From NCBI RefSeq assembly GCF_000430845.1, contig NZ_AUMU01000018.1:39896-103895 (forward strand): a stretch of DNA of 64,000 bases, read 5' to 3'. The notes under the pieces were generated by a model. It worked only from the letters and a program-made list of their open reading frames with translations. It made no database searches and was not told where the DNA came from. Both the position numbers and the translations under genes were made by a program. Below are positions 53,767-63,389 of the stretch, piece by piece (position 1 is the first letter of the stretch; every line of letters starts with the position of its first letter). The stretch is from Chryseobacterium gregarium DSM 19109. GTDB taxonomy: Bacteria; Bacteroidota; Bacteroidia; Flavobacteriales; Weeksellaceae.

Positions 53767-55500
53767 TTAATATCCGGGATTTTGTTTCAACAATGGGTTT
53801 GCATCCATTTCCGATTGTGGTATCGGCCAGTATTCATCTTTATTTGTTGTATAAACCACTTGCTGTGTTGAAAAAGATGCTGAAGCCTGGGAATGGTTAT
53901 AGATAGGATTTGCACTTTCATCAAAGCCGGTTACTACAGATTTATTCCAGTTGTTTGCACTACGGTTGAGGTACAGATATCCGTTCATCACGTTATTTGC
54001 AATGCCCCAACGTCTTATGTCATACCATCTTAATCCGTCATTGGCCAGTTCTACTTTTCTTTCATACCGAAGTGCTTTTCTTAATTGAGCCTGTGACAAT
54101 CCTGTTGGTAAAGCAGGCATTTTTGCACGTATTCTGATCTGGTTAATCATGTCATAAACGGAATTATCCAACTGATTCGATTCAATTTTTGCTTCTGAAT
54201 AAATCAGCATTAGTTCTGATAATCTGAAAATCCCGACATTTAAATCTGAATTTCCACTTACTGAAGTAGAATTAAAATCGGCAAGATCAACTACTTTTCT
54301 CCACAGATAACCACTGAAAGAACGATAAGCATTGGTTGCGTCGGCATTCGTAACCTGGGTTGGGGCTCCGGCTGACCAGTAATTATTTACTTTTGCGAAA
54401 GAGGTATTTGGCTCAAATTGATATCCGAGATACCTTGAATGCGGTCGCACAGCATACATGTCCAAACGTGGATCTCTGTTTTTAAAAGGGTTTGCATTAT
54501 CGTATAGTGGAGATTCCAGTATTGAAAGACCGTCTGTCATTTCATAAGAATCGATAAGATTTTGCGTAGGTCCCCAATAGCAAACTCCTTTGCCTAAACG
54601 AGATGCTGCATAGTATTGTTGATTATGAAGATATCCCGGGACATTCATGTTGAACTCTGCCACCCAAATCCATTCTTTACTGGTTGAAAAACCATTATGC
54701 CCAAAAATATTGCTCGGATCCGGCTCTCCCACAGTATGATCTTTACCGGCAAAATTTACTGAAGCATTGAAGGGGGTCAAACTGTAAACACCTGCCGCTG
54801 CATCTAACGCCTGTTTTGACGTAACGGCTGCGGCTGCATATTGTTTAGAATACAGTTCAACTCTTGCTTTTAGCATTAAAGCTGCGATACGCGATGCGCG
54901 CACATTTCCGTACTGTGATTGTGATACCGGAAGTTGTGGTGCAACGGCTCCAAGTTCTGCAATAATAAACTGCTGAATTTCTGTGACAGGCGTTCTGGCT
55001 ACATTTGCATTATCCAGCGTAACGGATGATTTGATTAATGGAACATCACCGTAAAGTTCAATTAATTGAGAATAGGCATAAGCACGGATAAATCTCAGTT
55101 CCGAACCAAGCTCCGACTTTTGCGCAGCGGTAAGTCCGGGAATTCCCTCCAGTTTATCAAGTACTGCGTGACATCTTGCAATGGTTTTATAATGAATTTC
55201 CCATGGTTTTATGGTTAATGCATTGGTGGTGGTGGTAGAACTTGTGATGGGTGATGTATAATTGGTTCCCGGCCTTGCATATCCGATATCGGTAATATTG
55301 TCCATCACGTGCCAGATCGGGGTACTCGCAGCATCGATGGTGCTCAAATTTCTATAAGCAGCAAAAAGACCCATTTTTCCTTCGTCATAAGACGCCGGGA
55401 AGGTTCCGGAGGTTGGCCCGTTAAGCGGTTCTAAATCCATATCGGCGCTTGAGCACGAAGTAATTATGGCTAATAAAGATATTTTTAAAAAGTTTTTCAT
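53767..55500 (-). CDS. RagB/SusD family outer-membrane lipoprotein
   Basis: A 577-residue surface lipoprotein that binds nutrients and caps the SusC channel. The signal ends in the lipobox IITSC (Cys 16). SusD hallmarks are GLFAAYRNL with helical TPR-like repeats (AELGAVAPQLPV; ALMLKARVELY), the LRFIRAYAYSQLIELYGDVPLI motif, RLSELMLIYSEAKI, and LRYERKVELANDGLRWYDIRRWG near the C terminus. It lies 10 bases downstream of susC. The substrate cannot be told from the sequence, but the neighbouring phosphoesterase hints at a phosphorylated compound. Confidence 0.95.
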   Translation of the reverse strand: MKNFLKISLLAIITSCSSADMDLEPLNGPTSGTFPASYDEGKMGLFAAYRNLSTIDAASTPIWHVMDNITDIGYARPGTNYTSPITSSTTTTNALTIKPWEIHYKTIARCHAVLDKLEGIPGLTAAQKSELGSELRFIRAYAYSQLIELYGDVPLIKSSVTLDNANVARTPVTEIQQFIIAELGAVAPQLPVSQSQYGNVRASRIAALMLKARVELYSKQYAAAAVTSKQALDAAAGVYSLTPFNASVNFAGKDHTVGEPDPSNIFGHNGFSTSKEWIWVAEFNMNVPGYLHNQQYYAASRLGKGVCYWGPTQNLIDSYEMTDGLSILESPLYDNANPFKNRDPRLDMYAVRPHSRYLGYQFEPNTSFAKVNNYWSAGAPTQVTNADATNAYRSFSGYLWRKVVDLADFNSTSVSGNSDLNVGIFRLSELMLIYSEAKIESNQLDNSVYDMINQIRIRAKMPALPTGLSQAQLRKALRYERKVELANDGLRWYDIRRWGIANNVMNGYLYLNRSANNWNKSVVTGFDESANPIYNHSQASASFSTQQVVYTTNKDEYWPIPQSEMDANPLLKQNPGY

Positions 55501-55510
55501 TTATTTATCA

Positions 55511-58500
55511 TTAAAATTTAACATCAATACCAAATGAGAATGTTTTTACCTGTGGATAATAATTTCCGCCTCCCAAAGCAACGCCGTCGGAACTTCCAAG
55601 GTTGTAATTGATTTCCGGGTCATAGCCTTCATAAAAATCAGTGAAAGTCAACAGGTTTTGTCCGTTTAAGTAGAGGTAAATACTTTGCATAAATGTGTTA
55701 TCCGTAAATGATTTAGGCAATTCATACCCGATCTGTACATTTTTTAGACGCATGTACGCTGCACTTCTCATCCATTTGGTTGAGTTCTGTGTATTGTTTG
55801 TAGAAGTAAGGGAAACCCGTGGGAATTCAGCATCGGTATTCTCAGGGGTCCAGTAATCAAGCTGCCAAGGTTTCACGGCACTTGAATTGACTGCGGGAAT
55901 GACATAATGTGAATCCAGATAACCGTCAACTTTACCGACACCCTGTATCAATGCGGATAATTTAAAGCCTTTATAAGATAAGCCCATATTAAACCCATAC
56001 GTATACCTTGGAACCGTACTTCCGATAATGGTTCTGTCAGCATCTGTAATTTTTCCGTCTCCGATTGGATTACCGTTTGCATCAAAGGCGCCGGCAATAT
56101 CTTTATATCTGATATCTCCCGGTTTCAAAGTTCCGAATTGTGTAGGGCCGGCATTGATTTCTGCCTGACTTTGATAGAGCCCGTCTGCGATAAAACCATA
56201 AATAGAATTCACTGAAGAGCCAACCTGCTGACGGAGAAGTGTTCCGGAAGACTGACCTTTCATGTCCGTAATTTCATTCTTCACATCAGAAAGATTAAAG
56301 CCGATATTCATTTTAAAATCTCCCCATCTTTCATTGTACTGCGCGCCGATTTCCCAACCTTTGTTGCTTACTGTTGCAGCATTCTGAACGGGTGCTTCTA
56401 AGCCGGTAAGCTGAGAAGTATTTAATCTTAAAAGAATTCCGTCAGTTTTTTTGTTGTACAGATCAAAAGTAAGGTCTAATTTTCTCCATAGAGATACATC
56501 GACACCAAGACCGGACATGGTGGTTTCTTCCCATTTCAGATCAGGATTTGACATGATCAGTTGCTGGATCGTCTGATATACAACGCCGTTCATAGAAGTA
56601 CTTCCCAACGATAAAGGTTCTGAAAAAGGGTAGTACGACGAACTGATGTTCTGATTTCCCAGCTTCCCCCAAGAACCTCTGAATTTTAACTGGCTGACCG
56701 TTCTTCTCAAACCTTCGAAAAAGTTTTCTCTGGAAACCACCCAACCCGCTGAAAATGATGGAAAAACAGCCCAACGGTTTTTGCCGATAAACCTTGAAGT
56801 GCCATCGTACCTTATATTAGCTTCAAATAAATATTTTTGATCATACTGGTAATTGAACCTTCCAAAAGCAGAAACTAACAGCCATTCATACTCTGCACCT
56901 CCGTTATCTTTGGTTTCATTATCTGCTCCGGCATCGATCACTTCGTAACTGTCATAGAGAAAATCTCTCCGGTATCCGGATAGTATTTTTTCATTATAGG
57001 TTTCTCTTGAAGCTCCGGCAAGAAGCTCAAAACCGTGTTTGCCAAAATCTTTTTTTGCATCCGCCTGAAACTGATAGGTTCCGTAAAACTGACGTCTTGC
57101 AGATTCCGTAAGTTCTGTAAAAGTGTTGGCAGAACCTGCTTCAGTTCCGTCTTCGTAATAGGTCGGGACACTTTTTCTGAAAAGATGAATATTGGTCGTG
57201 AGATAACGGGGAGCAACCATGCCTTTTAAGGTTAACCAATCGGTAGGTTTGTAAGAAACATTCATGTTTCCTATAAACTCAAGATTATTTTGCTTACGGT
57301 TTCCGCCATTTTCGATATAACCCACCGGATTGATTTTTACCCAGCCGTCAGAATAGTTTTCACCATAATAAATGGGGATATTGGTTGGCATTCTGCCAAG
57401 ATAGTTCCATACGGTACCTTCATCGGCGATTTGTGTTCTGTCTTTGTTTAAGAATGACATATCCAGTCTGATATTCCATTGATCATTCGGGGTAATATCC
57501 ATATTATTACGGAAAACAAACCTCGTAAAGTCAGTGTTTTTAATAATTCCTTCCTGTTTTGAATAGCCAAAAGACGGCGATACACTGATGATCCCGGATT
57601 TTGCGGATAAAGAAAGATAATGGTCCTGCAAAAATCCGCTTCCCTGAAGGATTGCTTTCTGCCAGTCGTAGTTGTTTGGGTTTTTATTGTATTCGTTTCT
57701 GAAATCATTGATGGCTTCGTCGCTGTAGATCTTTGTACCATTATCATTCATGCTTGCATCATTAAATACCTTCATGTAGGTAAGGCCATCGGTAACTTTG
57801 GGTATGGCTGTGGCTCTTTGCCATCCCGTATACATTCTGTATTGAGCGGTGAGTTTATTTCCCTTCGCACGTTTTGTGGTCACAAGAATAACTCCACCCG
57901 CTGCTCTGGAACCATATATGGCAGCAGAAGCAGCATCTTTCAGAACAGAAATAGACTCAATCATATTTACATCAACATCATTGATGTTTCCTGCAACACC
58001 GTCAATGATCACCAAAGGATTGCTGTCTGAACCTCCAAAACTGTTGATCCCTCTGATTCTGATGTTTCCTGCATCACCTCCCGGCGCGCCTGTCTGTGTA
58101 GTCACCGTGACCCCTGGTACAATACCCTGCAAAGCGTTTCCCGCTGAAAGTACAGGTTGTCCTTCTGCAGCTGAGCCCTTCACAACAGATACTGAACCTG
58201 TGATAATAGATTTCTTTTGTGTACCGTAACCGACAACGACCACTTCTTCTATTTGTTTTTCCTGATTGTTTAAAGTATCTGTTTTAGGCTCAATTTCATT
58301 TTCAGCAAAAGAATTCACTGAAGATAATTTTCTGAGGGTTATCGTGTTGTTCTGGATCTGATAATCCAAAGGAACACTCTTTTTCAGATAATTTAAACTT
58401 TGCTGTAATGATGAATAGTTGATTTTACTTTCATCTACCCAAATGTTTTTAAAATCTGAAGCAGAATAAAAGAATTTTGTATGGGTAGATTTCTTTAATT

Positions 58501-58633
58501 TTTTAAGTATTTTCACTAATGCTACCTGCGCTTGATTGTTTGTAACAGGCATATCAGTCTGGGTTTGTGCATAATTTTGCACGGGAAATCCCATAGCGAC
58601 GAGTAAAGCAATAGAAATTGCAGTTTTTTTCAT
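55511..58633 (-). CDS. SusC/RagA family TonB-dependent transporter with STN domain
   Basis: A 1040-residue outer-membrane receptor. After a signal peptide, about residues 35-110 form an STN domain (ALVKILKKLKKSTHTKFFYS, then SLQQSLNYLKKSVPLDYQI), the signalling domain that contacts a FecR anti-sigma protein. Then comes the TonB box/plug start IEEVVVVGYGTQKKS (SusC signature), and a plug with GIVPGVTV, RIRGINSFGG and NPLVIIDG. The rest is the beta-barrel, ending in a typical aromatic terminus (SFGIDVKF). The usual N-terminal carboxypeptidase-regulatory-like domain is missing; STN takes its place. Regulated in trans by the FecR/ECF pair encoded just upstream. Confidence 0.95.
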   Translation of the reverse strand: MKKTAISIALLVAMGFPVQNYAQTQTDMPVTNNQAQVALVKILKKLKKSTHTKFFYSASDFKNIWVDESKINYSSLQQSLNYLKKSVPLDYQIQNNTITLRKLSSVNSFAENEIEPKTDTLNNQEKQIEEVVVVGYGTQKKSIITGSVSVVKGSAAEGQPVLSAGNALQGIVPGVTVTTQTGAPGGDAGNIRIRGINSFGGSDSNPLVIIDGVAGNINDVDVNMIESISVLKDAASAAIYGSRAAGGVILVTTKRAKGNKLTAQYRMYTGWQRATAIPKVTDGLTYMKVFNDASMNDNGTKIYSDEAINDFRNEYNKNPNNYDWQKAILQGSGFLQDHYLSLSAKSGIISVSPSFGYSKQEGIIKNTDFTRFVFRNNMDITPNDQWNIRLDMSFLNKDRTQIADEGTVWNYLGRMPTNIPIYYGENYSDGWVKINPVGYIENGGNRKQNNLEFIGNMNVSYKPTDWLTLKGMVAPRYLTTNIHLFRKSVPTYYEDGTEAGSANTFTELTESARRQFYGTYQFQADAKKDFGKHGFELLAGASRETYNEKILSGYRRDFLYDSYEVIDAGADNETKDNGGAEYEWLLVSAFGRFNYQYDQKYLFEANIRYDGTSRFIGKNRWAVFPSFSAGWVVSRENFFEGLRRTVSQLKFRGSWGKLGNQNISSSYYPFSEPLSLGSTSMNGVVYQTIQQLIMSNPDLKWEETTMSGLGVDVSLWRKLDLTFDLYNKKTDGILLRLNTSQLTGLEAPVQNAATVSNKGWEIGAQYNERWGDFKMNIGFNLSDVKNEITDMKGQSSGTLLRQQVGSSVNSIYGFIADGLYQSQAEINAGPTQFGTLKPGDIRYKDIAGAFDANGNPIGDGKITDADRTIIGSTVPRYTYGFNMGLSYKGFKLSALIQGVGKVDGYLDSHYVIPAVNSSAVKPWQLDYWTPENTDAEFPRVSLTSTNNTQNSTKWMRSAAYMRLKNVQIGYELPKSFTDNTFMQSIYLYLNGQNLLTFTDFYEGYDPEINYNLGSSDGVALGGGNYYPQVKTFSFGIDVKF

Positions 58634-58727
58634 AAATTTGAAAGAGTTAATTTATTATTCTTAAGCGAGTTTTGAATTAATTTACAAGCACTGATAACGC
58701 CACATTATTGGTGCTGTTTTATTTTAT

Positions 58728-59558
58728 TTAATAAAGAGTTATTTCATTTTCATTTTTAATAATAGTTTTTAGATTAAAGGGATAATTGATGATGGAAAGA
58801 ATTTCTTTCAGATTTCCTGAGAAAGAGCCTGATACCTGGTTTTTAGCAATGTTTTCAGGATATGATATTTTAGTTCCGTATGTATTCTCTATTTCAGATA
58901 TAGCATCTTCGAAAGTTGTGTTCTCAAAAGTGAAAGTTTTTACAGCATTGCCTGCATAATAATGAAAGTCATTTTTTGTAGGAGATGTGCTCCAGTTTTC
59001 ATTCGGCAGGAGATAGGTCAGTTTGCCGTTGTGATTGACTTTCACTTTTCCTTCAAATAATTGCACCTTTTTTTCTTCTGATTTCTGATCAACCGAAAAT
59101 TTTGTTCCCAAAACTTCAACACTGAAACCGCCTGCGTCTACGATGAAAGGTTTAGACTGATCTTTTGCAATCGAGAAGAAACCTTTCCCCTGAAATTGTA
59201 CATGTCTGTATTTCTTGCCAAAATCTTTATTCAAGGATAATTTACTGTGAGGTTCCAGGGTGATAACGCTATTATCGGATAATCTGAAAGTTTTAGATGA
59301 TTCATTGGTTTGCCATACACTTACTGACAAATTATTTTTAATTTCTTGTTGACCAGAATCTTTATAAAAAAACAGGATGCCGAATAAAGGAACCAAAACA
59401 GCCGCCGCAGCCATCCAATAATATTTTCGCTTATTATTTTGCTTAATTCTCCCGTTGATTCCTCTCCATATTCTGGAATCGGTTGCAGAATCCATTTTCT
59501 GTTTTTCTTCGGAGACTGTGTTCCAAATTTTTTCCAAATGCTTTTGAGAATCTTTCAT
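58728..59558 (-). CDS. FecR family anti-sigma protein
   Basis: A 276-residue protein from the ATG at 59556-59558 (MKDSQKHLEKIW); an upstream in-frame start at 59594 is less likely. One membrane helix (MAAAAVLVPLFGILFFY, about residues 48-64) separates a cytoplasmic N-terminal part that binds the sigma factor from the periplasmic FecR domain (SVWQTNESSKTFRLSDNSVITLEPHSKL, QGKGFFSIAKDQSKPFIVD, VEVLGTKFSV). The C-terminal TFEDAISEIENTYGTKI contacts the STN domain. It sits between the sigma-factor and susC genes, giving a complete signal chain. Confidence 0.92.
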   Translation of the reverse strand: MKDSQKHLEKIWNTVSEEKQKMDSATDSRIWRGINGRIKQNNKRKYYWMAAAAVLVPLFGILFFYKDSGQQEIKNNLSVSVWQTNESSKTFRLSDNSVITLEPHSKLSLNKDFGKKYRHVQFQGKGFFSIAKDQSKPFIVDAGGFSVEVLGTKFSVDQKSEEKKVQLFEGKVKVNHNGKLTYLLPNENWSTSPTKNDFHYYAGNAVKTFTFENTTFEDAISEIENTYGTKISYPENIAKNQVSGSFSGNLKEILSIINYPFNLKTIIKNENEITLY

Positions 59559-59886
59559 ACAATTATAATTACGCGGCAAAATAAAAATATCCACCCCGAA
59601 GAGATGGATTTAATAGTTTGTTTATATTGATTAACATTGCGTTAAAATCACCTGAGTTCAGGATAAATCAGTATGAACATTTTGTAGATAAATTATCTTT
59701 AACGCAACACCTGCAAAGTCTTATTAATAAGTGATTTTATTTTTCCGTTCGCAAAGGTACTCTGTCAGCAAGGGCTGATTGCGCCTTTAGCTGAGCAGGA
59801 CACCCATACGACCCTTAAAAACAGTGAGTAGTCAAAAAATATTTGCATGCTTTGCGTTAAAAAAAACATGATTTAAAACGCTAATG
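59559..59886. promoter_or_regulatory. spacer with three GCGTTAA motifs
   Basis: The 328-base gap between the ECF sigma gene and fecR contains GCGTTAAA at 59639-59646, its inverse TTTAACGC at 59697-59704 and GCGTTAAA again at 59854-59861. A recurring motif in front of fecR could be the site recognised by the local ECF sigma factor. Confidence 0.35.
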
Positions 59887-60375
59887 TTAAAATAGATTCA
59901 AGTTTGCCCTTATGTGCCGGATGACTTTATTGACTTGTTTTTCCACGGCCGTTTTTGATATATTATTTTCTTTTGCGATTTGAGAATAGCTGACTTTCTC
60001 CAGTTTGTTTTTATAGAAAAAAATTTTGCTTCTTTCAGGAACTTCTTCCAGAAGGGTATGTATTTTTAATAGCTGCTCTTCCTTGAATTCATGATCATTT
60101 TTTTCAGAATGGGCTTCATCTTTGATCAGGCTTTCATCCGAAAAAGAAAAGATCATTTTATTTTTTCTGTAAAAATTAGCAACTTCCTGTTGAGCCGTTT
60201 TGAAGATAATAGCTTCTAAAGTTTGAGGATTTTTAAGAGAGGAAGAATGTTTCCAGAGATGTATAAAAATCTCCTGTACAACATCTTCCACATCTTCCAT
60301 GTTGGAAATAAACTTTTTGACAAAAAAGTATACCTGATGTTTGTAATCTAAATATATTTTTTTAAAATATTCCAT
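59887..60375 (-). CDS. ECF sigma factor (RpoE-like, FecI type)
   Basis: A 162-residue ECF sigma-70 factor from ATG 60373-60375 (MEYFKKIYLDYKHQ). Region 2 is visible as VYFFVKKFISNMEDVEDVVQEIFIHLWKH, and region 4 as YSQIAKENNISKTAVEKQVNKVIRHIR. It lacks the SnoaL-type extension. The paired FecR gene lies downstream. It should direct transcription of the susC/susD/phosphoesterase operon upon substrate binding at the surface. Confidence 0.92.
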   Translation of the reverse strand: MEYFKKIYLDYKHQVYFFVKKFISNMEDVEDVVQEIFIHLWKHSSSLKNPQTLEAIIFKTAQQEVANFYRKNKMIFSFSDESLIKDEAHSEKNDHEFKEEQLLKIHTLLEEVPERSKIFFYKNKLEKVSYSQIAKENNISKTAVEKQVNKVIRHIRANLNLF

Positions 60376-60577
60376 TATAAAACACAACACGGTTTCAATG
60401 CGTTGGCAAAAGTAGTCAATTCGTTTCTAGCCAATATCAAGTATATATTAAATTTGACTTGGTTTTATTTATTATATATGGTTTTATAGTGGTCTGAAAA
60501 TGTAATCGATTGCTTTTACGCGCCAAACAAATTAAAAATATCCGGATTGAATTGAGCTGCGAACCTTAAGGAATATT

Positions 60578-61042
60578 TTATATTTCTGTTGTACTCTGTT
60601 CAATAAGGGTTGCCATATTTGAATTAAAGGTTTTCAGGTGTATTCCTAAACTGCAAAAAAACTCAATATCGGCAGCTTCTACGCTGACAATCGCTTTTTG
60701 CAGGATTTCTTCCCCTTTAGCGGTCATTCTTATTGTTTTAGCCCTGGTATCAGTAGGATGCCCGTGTCGTGTAACAAACGTTTTGTCTTCCAGTGTTCTC
60801 AGCACTTTAGATACCATCATCCTATCCGCATTGCTCTGATTGGCTATATCGATCTGTGTTACTACATCGCTGTCCTTGGAGAGCCAGGCTAAAGCACAGA
60901 GTAGGGCAAACTGCGTCTGCGTCAGGTCCAAAGGATCTAAGACGCGTTTCAACCTCCTTTGCCATAGCATGGTCAGCTGACCGAGAAGATAACCCGGACT
61001 GTCTTCCGGCTTTTTAAAATGAAATTCAATTTTTTTGCTCAT
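60578..61042 (-). CDS. MarR family transcriptional regulator
   Basis: A 154-residue winged-helix protein of the MarR type. LDLTQTQFALLCALAWLSKD is the dimer/first helix region, VTQIDIANQSNADRMMVSKVLRTLEDKTFVTRHGHPTDTRAKTIRMTAKGEEIL contains HTH and wing with the conserved DxRAKxxxLT-like turn. Its start overlaps the upstream EVE-domain gene by 17 bases, so the two are co-translated. Target and ligand unknown. Confidence 0.92.
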   Translation of the reverse strand: MSKKIEFHFKKPEDSPGYLLGQLTMLWQRRLKRVLDPLDLTQTQFALLCALAWLSKDSDVVTQIDIANQSNADRMMVSKVLRTLEDKTFVTRHGHPTDTRAKTIRMTAKGEEILQKAIVSVEAADIEFFCSLGIHLKTFNSNMATLIEQSTTEI

Positions 61043-61475
61043 CGTCTATTTGTTGCATCTGTGAAGAAATCAGTTCGAAATCATTCCGTTTTATCTCAAA
61101 GAACCCAAAACGGAACGGATAGCCCCAGTGCTCTTTATTCTGAATAAAGGACAAATCATCAATTAACGGCAGAATAGAAATGGCTTTAGGGCTGAAAAAT
61201 TCTGCGTTCCGTCTTGAAGGAGAAAAGTCTTCCGACACTTCCACCTTATAAATTTCATCGTCTGTTACCTTTCCCAAAGCCGTAAACTCCTGACATTTGT
61301 CCGGTTTATCCATCGTCTGCTTTCCTGAATAGCATACCATAAAATCCCCCTTGCTCATTCTTTTTAAAGGCGAATTTTTTCCGTGACAAGCCTGTATAAT
61401 TCCAAGTTCAACGCCTGATTTTACGTGATCTTCGGATGCTGCGACAATCCAATACTTTGTATCTCTTGCCCTCAT
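61026..61475 (-). CDS. EVE domain-containing protein
   Basis: A 149-residue single-domain protein of the EVE/PUA-like fold (UPF0310), related to YTH domains that bind modified bases. TKYWIVAASEDHVKSGVELGI with HGK (CHGKNSPLKRMSKGDFMVCYSG) and the later WGYPFRFGFFEIKRNDF are the typical segments. EVE proteins are thought to recognise modified nucleic acids; the function of this one is open. It is translated together with the downstream MarR regulator. Confidence 0.9.
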   Translation of the reverse strand: MRARDTKYWIVAASEDHVKSGVELGIIQACHGKNSPLKRMSKGDFMVCYSGKQTMDKPDKCQEFTALGKVTDDEIYKVEVSEDFSPSRRNAEFFSPKAISILPLIDDLSFIQNKEHWGYPFRFGFFEIKRNDFELISSQMQQIDDEQKN

Positions 61476-61586
61476 TATCTGGATTTTATAGATTCTGAAA
61501 TTCCGGCAATCTTCAACATTGGTTTTGCTTAAAAAATTCAGTGAGTGAGCTTGTTTTAAGCGCTAAAACAGTTCCCGAAATCTGTT

Positions 61587-61946
61587 TTATTTTGCATTTA
61601 AAAAAGTAAGTTTATATCCGTCGAGATCCTTAACATGGAAAGCCCTGCCAAAAGGCGTGTCTATAATCGGTCCGGCTGTTGTAATTCCTTTGGCTATAAA
61701 TTCTTCTTTCAGTTCGTCTACATTTTTATCAACGGCAAACCAAAGGGCTACACCAATGCCCGGTTCTTTTCCTTCAAGCGGTTCAAGCGGGGTGCGGATA
61801 GCAAAACTTGCCTCTCCCTGGCTGTATTTGAAAACACAGGCTTGCGGGTTAGTGTCTCCAATTTCAAATCCCAGCTTTTTCTCATAGAAGTCTTTTGATG
61901 CCTCTAAATTTTTTACCTGCAGTGATGCGAATGTAAGTAGTCTCAT
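61587..61946 (-). CDS. VOC family protein (glyoxalase/bleomycin-resistance fold)
   Basis: A 119-residue single-domain VOC protein from the ATG at 61944-61946 (MRLLTFASLQVKNLEAS). KDFYEKKLGFEI is the first beta-alpha unit and ITTAGPIIDTPFGRAFHVKDLDGYKLTF the second, with a metal-site Glu replaced in part, so catalytic activity is uncertain. An upstream in-frame start at 61994 is unlikely. Regulated separately from the EVE-MarR pair; the promoter must lie in the AT-rich 61.95-62.07 kb gap. Confidence 0.88.
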   Translation of the reverse strand: MRLLTFASLQVKNLEASKDFYEKKLGFEIGDTNPQACVFKYSQGEASFAIRTPLEPLEGKEPGIGVALWFAVDKNVDELKEEFIAKGITTAGPIIDTPFGRAFHVKDLDGYKLTFLNAK

Positions 61947-62071
61947 ATTAAATAAGTTATATTGTTGTCGCAAATATAGTATATACAACAACAATAATCA
62001 AATCTTTTATGAATTATTTTATATTGACCATTTTGATTCGTTTATAATTATAAAATATAAGGGATTCCGGA

Positions 62072-62305
62072 TTACTGTTGCACTAAATGTTGCAGATCCG
62101 GATCGTTCTGAATTCTTTCCAATTCATCAGCACTAATTTTAATTACATCTTTTTTGATTTGCTTATCGTTGGCTTCAATTTCCTGCTTATTAACAATAAG
62201 AGTGATCAAAGTATCGGCACCTGTTTTTTCTAAATTGGTATTGATACTATTTTTCCAAAGAATCAATCCTGAAGTTTTGCGCACCGTTGTCGTTTTAGAA
62301 ATCAT
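62072..62305 (-). CDS. hypothetical small protein
   Basis: A 78-residue frame from ATG 62303-62305 (MISKTTTVRKTSGLILWKN). Its middle TGADTLITLIVNKQEIEAND and the acidic end ISADELERIQNDPDLQHL look coding, but no family is recognised. It follows a lipoprotein gene by 74 bases on the same strand. Could be a fragment of a longer protein; an upstream in-frame start overlaps the lipoprotein end. Confidence 0.4.
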   Translation of the reverse strand: MISKTTTVRKTSGLILWKNSINTNLEKTGADTLITLIVNKQEIEANDKQIKKDVIKISADELERIQNDPDLQHLVQQ

Positions 62306-62379
62306 TCTTTTCAGGATCAGCTTTATTGATTTTTTTTTATCTCTGTAAAATTTGAAGATTATATAATAGGATTGGCGTC

Positions 62380-62931
62380 TTATTTCCAATCGACATTTAG
62401 TTTGTTTTCCGCAGCGAAGGTTTTACCCGTGTTCAGAAGATCTGTGTACATAGTTTCAAACTTGGCGCTGTATTTTTGTTCAATAGCATTGGCTAACGCA
62501 TCTTTTTTTGCCTGATCCGCCTTACTGTCGCAAAGCTTCGCATACTTTGTATATTCATTTTTATAGACAGGAATTACAAATTCATAGAGTGCTACAGACT
62601 TTTCCTTAATGGCCTTTCTGTCATCAGAATTTGCGTTCAGTGCTTTGATATCGTTGAGGGACTTTTCCATATACAGGATATTATTCTGTACGAGTTTCCC
62701 GGCTTCGTCACCATTCTTCTTACTGGATGGGATGTCAGGAAATTCTGTTGTTTCATCATTGATATGCTTCGCCAGTGTCGGAGTGGCAAAATCACTTATT
62801 GTATTGGTGTTCAAAATTGCAGTGGCGAAAAATTTGTCGGCAGGTTCTGCGCAGGATTGGAAAAACAGCGCCGGAATTAGAAATAATACGACAGAGTAGT
62901 AGCGGGTAAACGTTTTGATCATGTTCTGCAT
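62380..62931 (-). CDS. lipoprotein of unknown function
   Basis: A 183-residue lipoprotein with signal peptide and lipobox FFQSC (Cys 27). The mature part is helical and rich in Lys, Asp and Ala (LVQNNILYMEKSLNDIKALN, YKNEYTKYAKLCDSKADQAKK). A start at the fourth residue (MIKTFTRYYS) is equally possible. No known domain; it looks like one of the many small helical Bacteroidota lipoproteins. Downstream is the small doubtful gene at 62072. Confidence 0.65.
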   Translation of the reverse strand: MQNMIKTFTRYYSVVLFLIPALFFQSCAEPADKFFATAILNTNTISDFATPTLAKHINDETTEFPDIPSSKKNGDEAGKLVQNNILYMEKSLNDIKALNANSDDRKAIKEKSVALYEFVIPVYKNEYTKYAKLCDSKADQAKKDALANAIEQKYSAKFETMYTDLLNTGKTFAAENKLNVDWK

Positions 62932-63203
62932 AATTTATATTAATTTAAAGTTTCTCATCGATGGTAAATGCCGGTTCAGCTCGGTTCGGTTGCCGGAATC
63001 CCGATGTCTATTGAAAAAAGCATTCCTAACTAAGCTGAGTCTGTTAGCAAATATCAGACCTTTGGACGTTATATAAAAAGGAATTTCCTAACGGCTTCAT
63101 TATCCGTTTGACCTTCTCCCAAAAAACCGGATCAGTTAAAAGTAGAGATTTTTCAAGAAATACTTAAATTTAAATAAAGAAAAATCTAATGAAACCTAAC
63201 GCA

Positions 63204-63381
63204 ATGGTTAGGCGTAGCCAAAAAGAGCAGATTTACAGAGAGTCAGATTATTTTTGCATTGAAGCAGTCTGAAACGGGGGTGAAAGTTGAAGAAGTTTGT
63301 CGTAAAATGGGTATAAGTGAGGCAACTTTCTACAATTGGAAGAAGAATCAGACAGGATCTGCAAATTATATCCCTATATAG
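63204..63381 (+). pseudogene. IS3-family OrfA remnant
   Basis: ATG at 63204 begins MVRRSQ, then one extra A in the run at 63220-63224 shifts the frame; from 63223 it reads KSRFTESQIIFALKQSETG and VCRKMGISEATFYNWKKN before non-IS sequence and a stop. It is more complete than the relic at 20.23 kb and of the same element type. The left part of the gap (62932-63203) has no gene. Confidence 0.75.
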
Positions 63382-63389
63382 ATGTTTTT

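Noticed and set aside
63195..63212. CCTAAC/GTTAGG hairpin near 63.2 kb as a third attC-like site
   Set aside because: It lies at the start of the IS3 OrfA relic, is only 6 bp long and lacks nested arms or the shared AAATCCTTGTTA motif.
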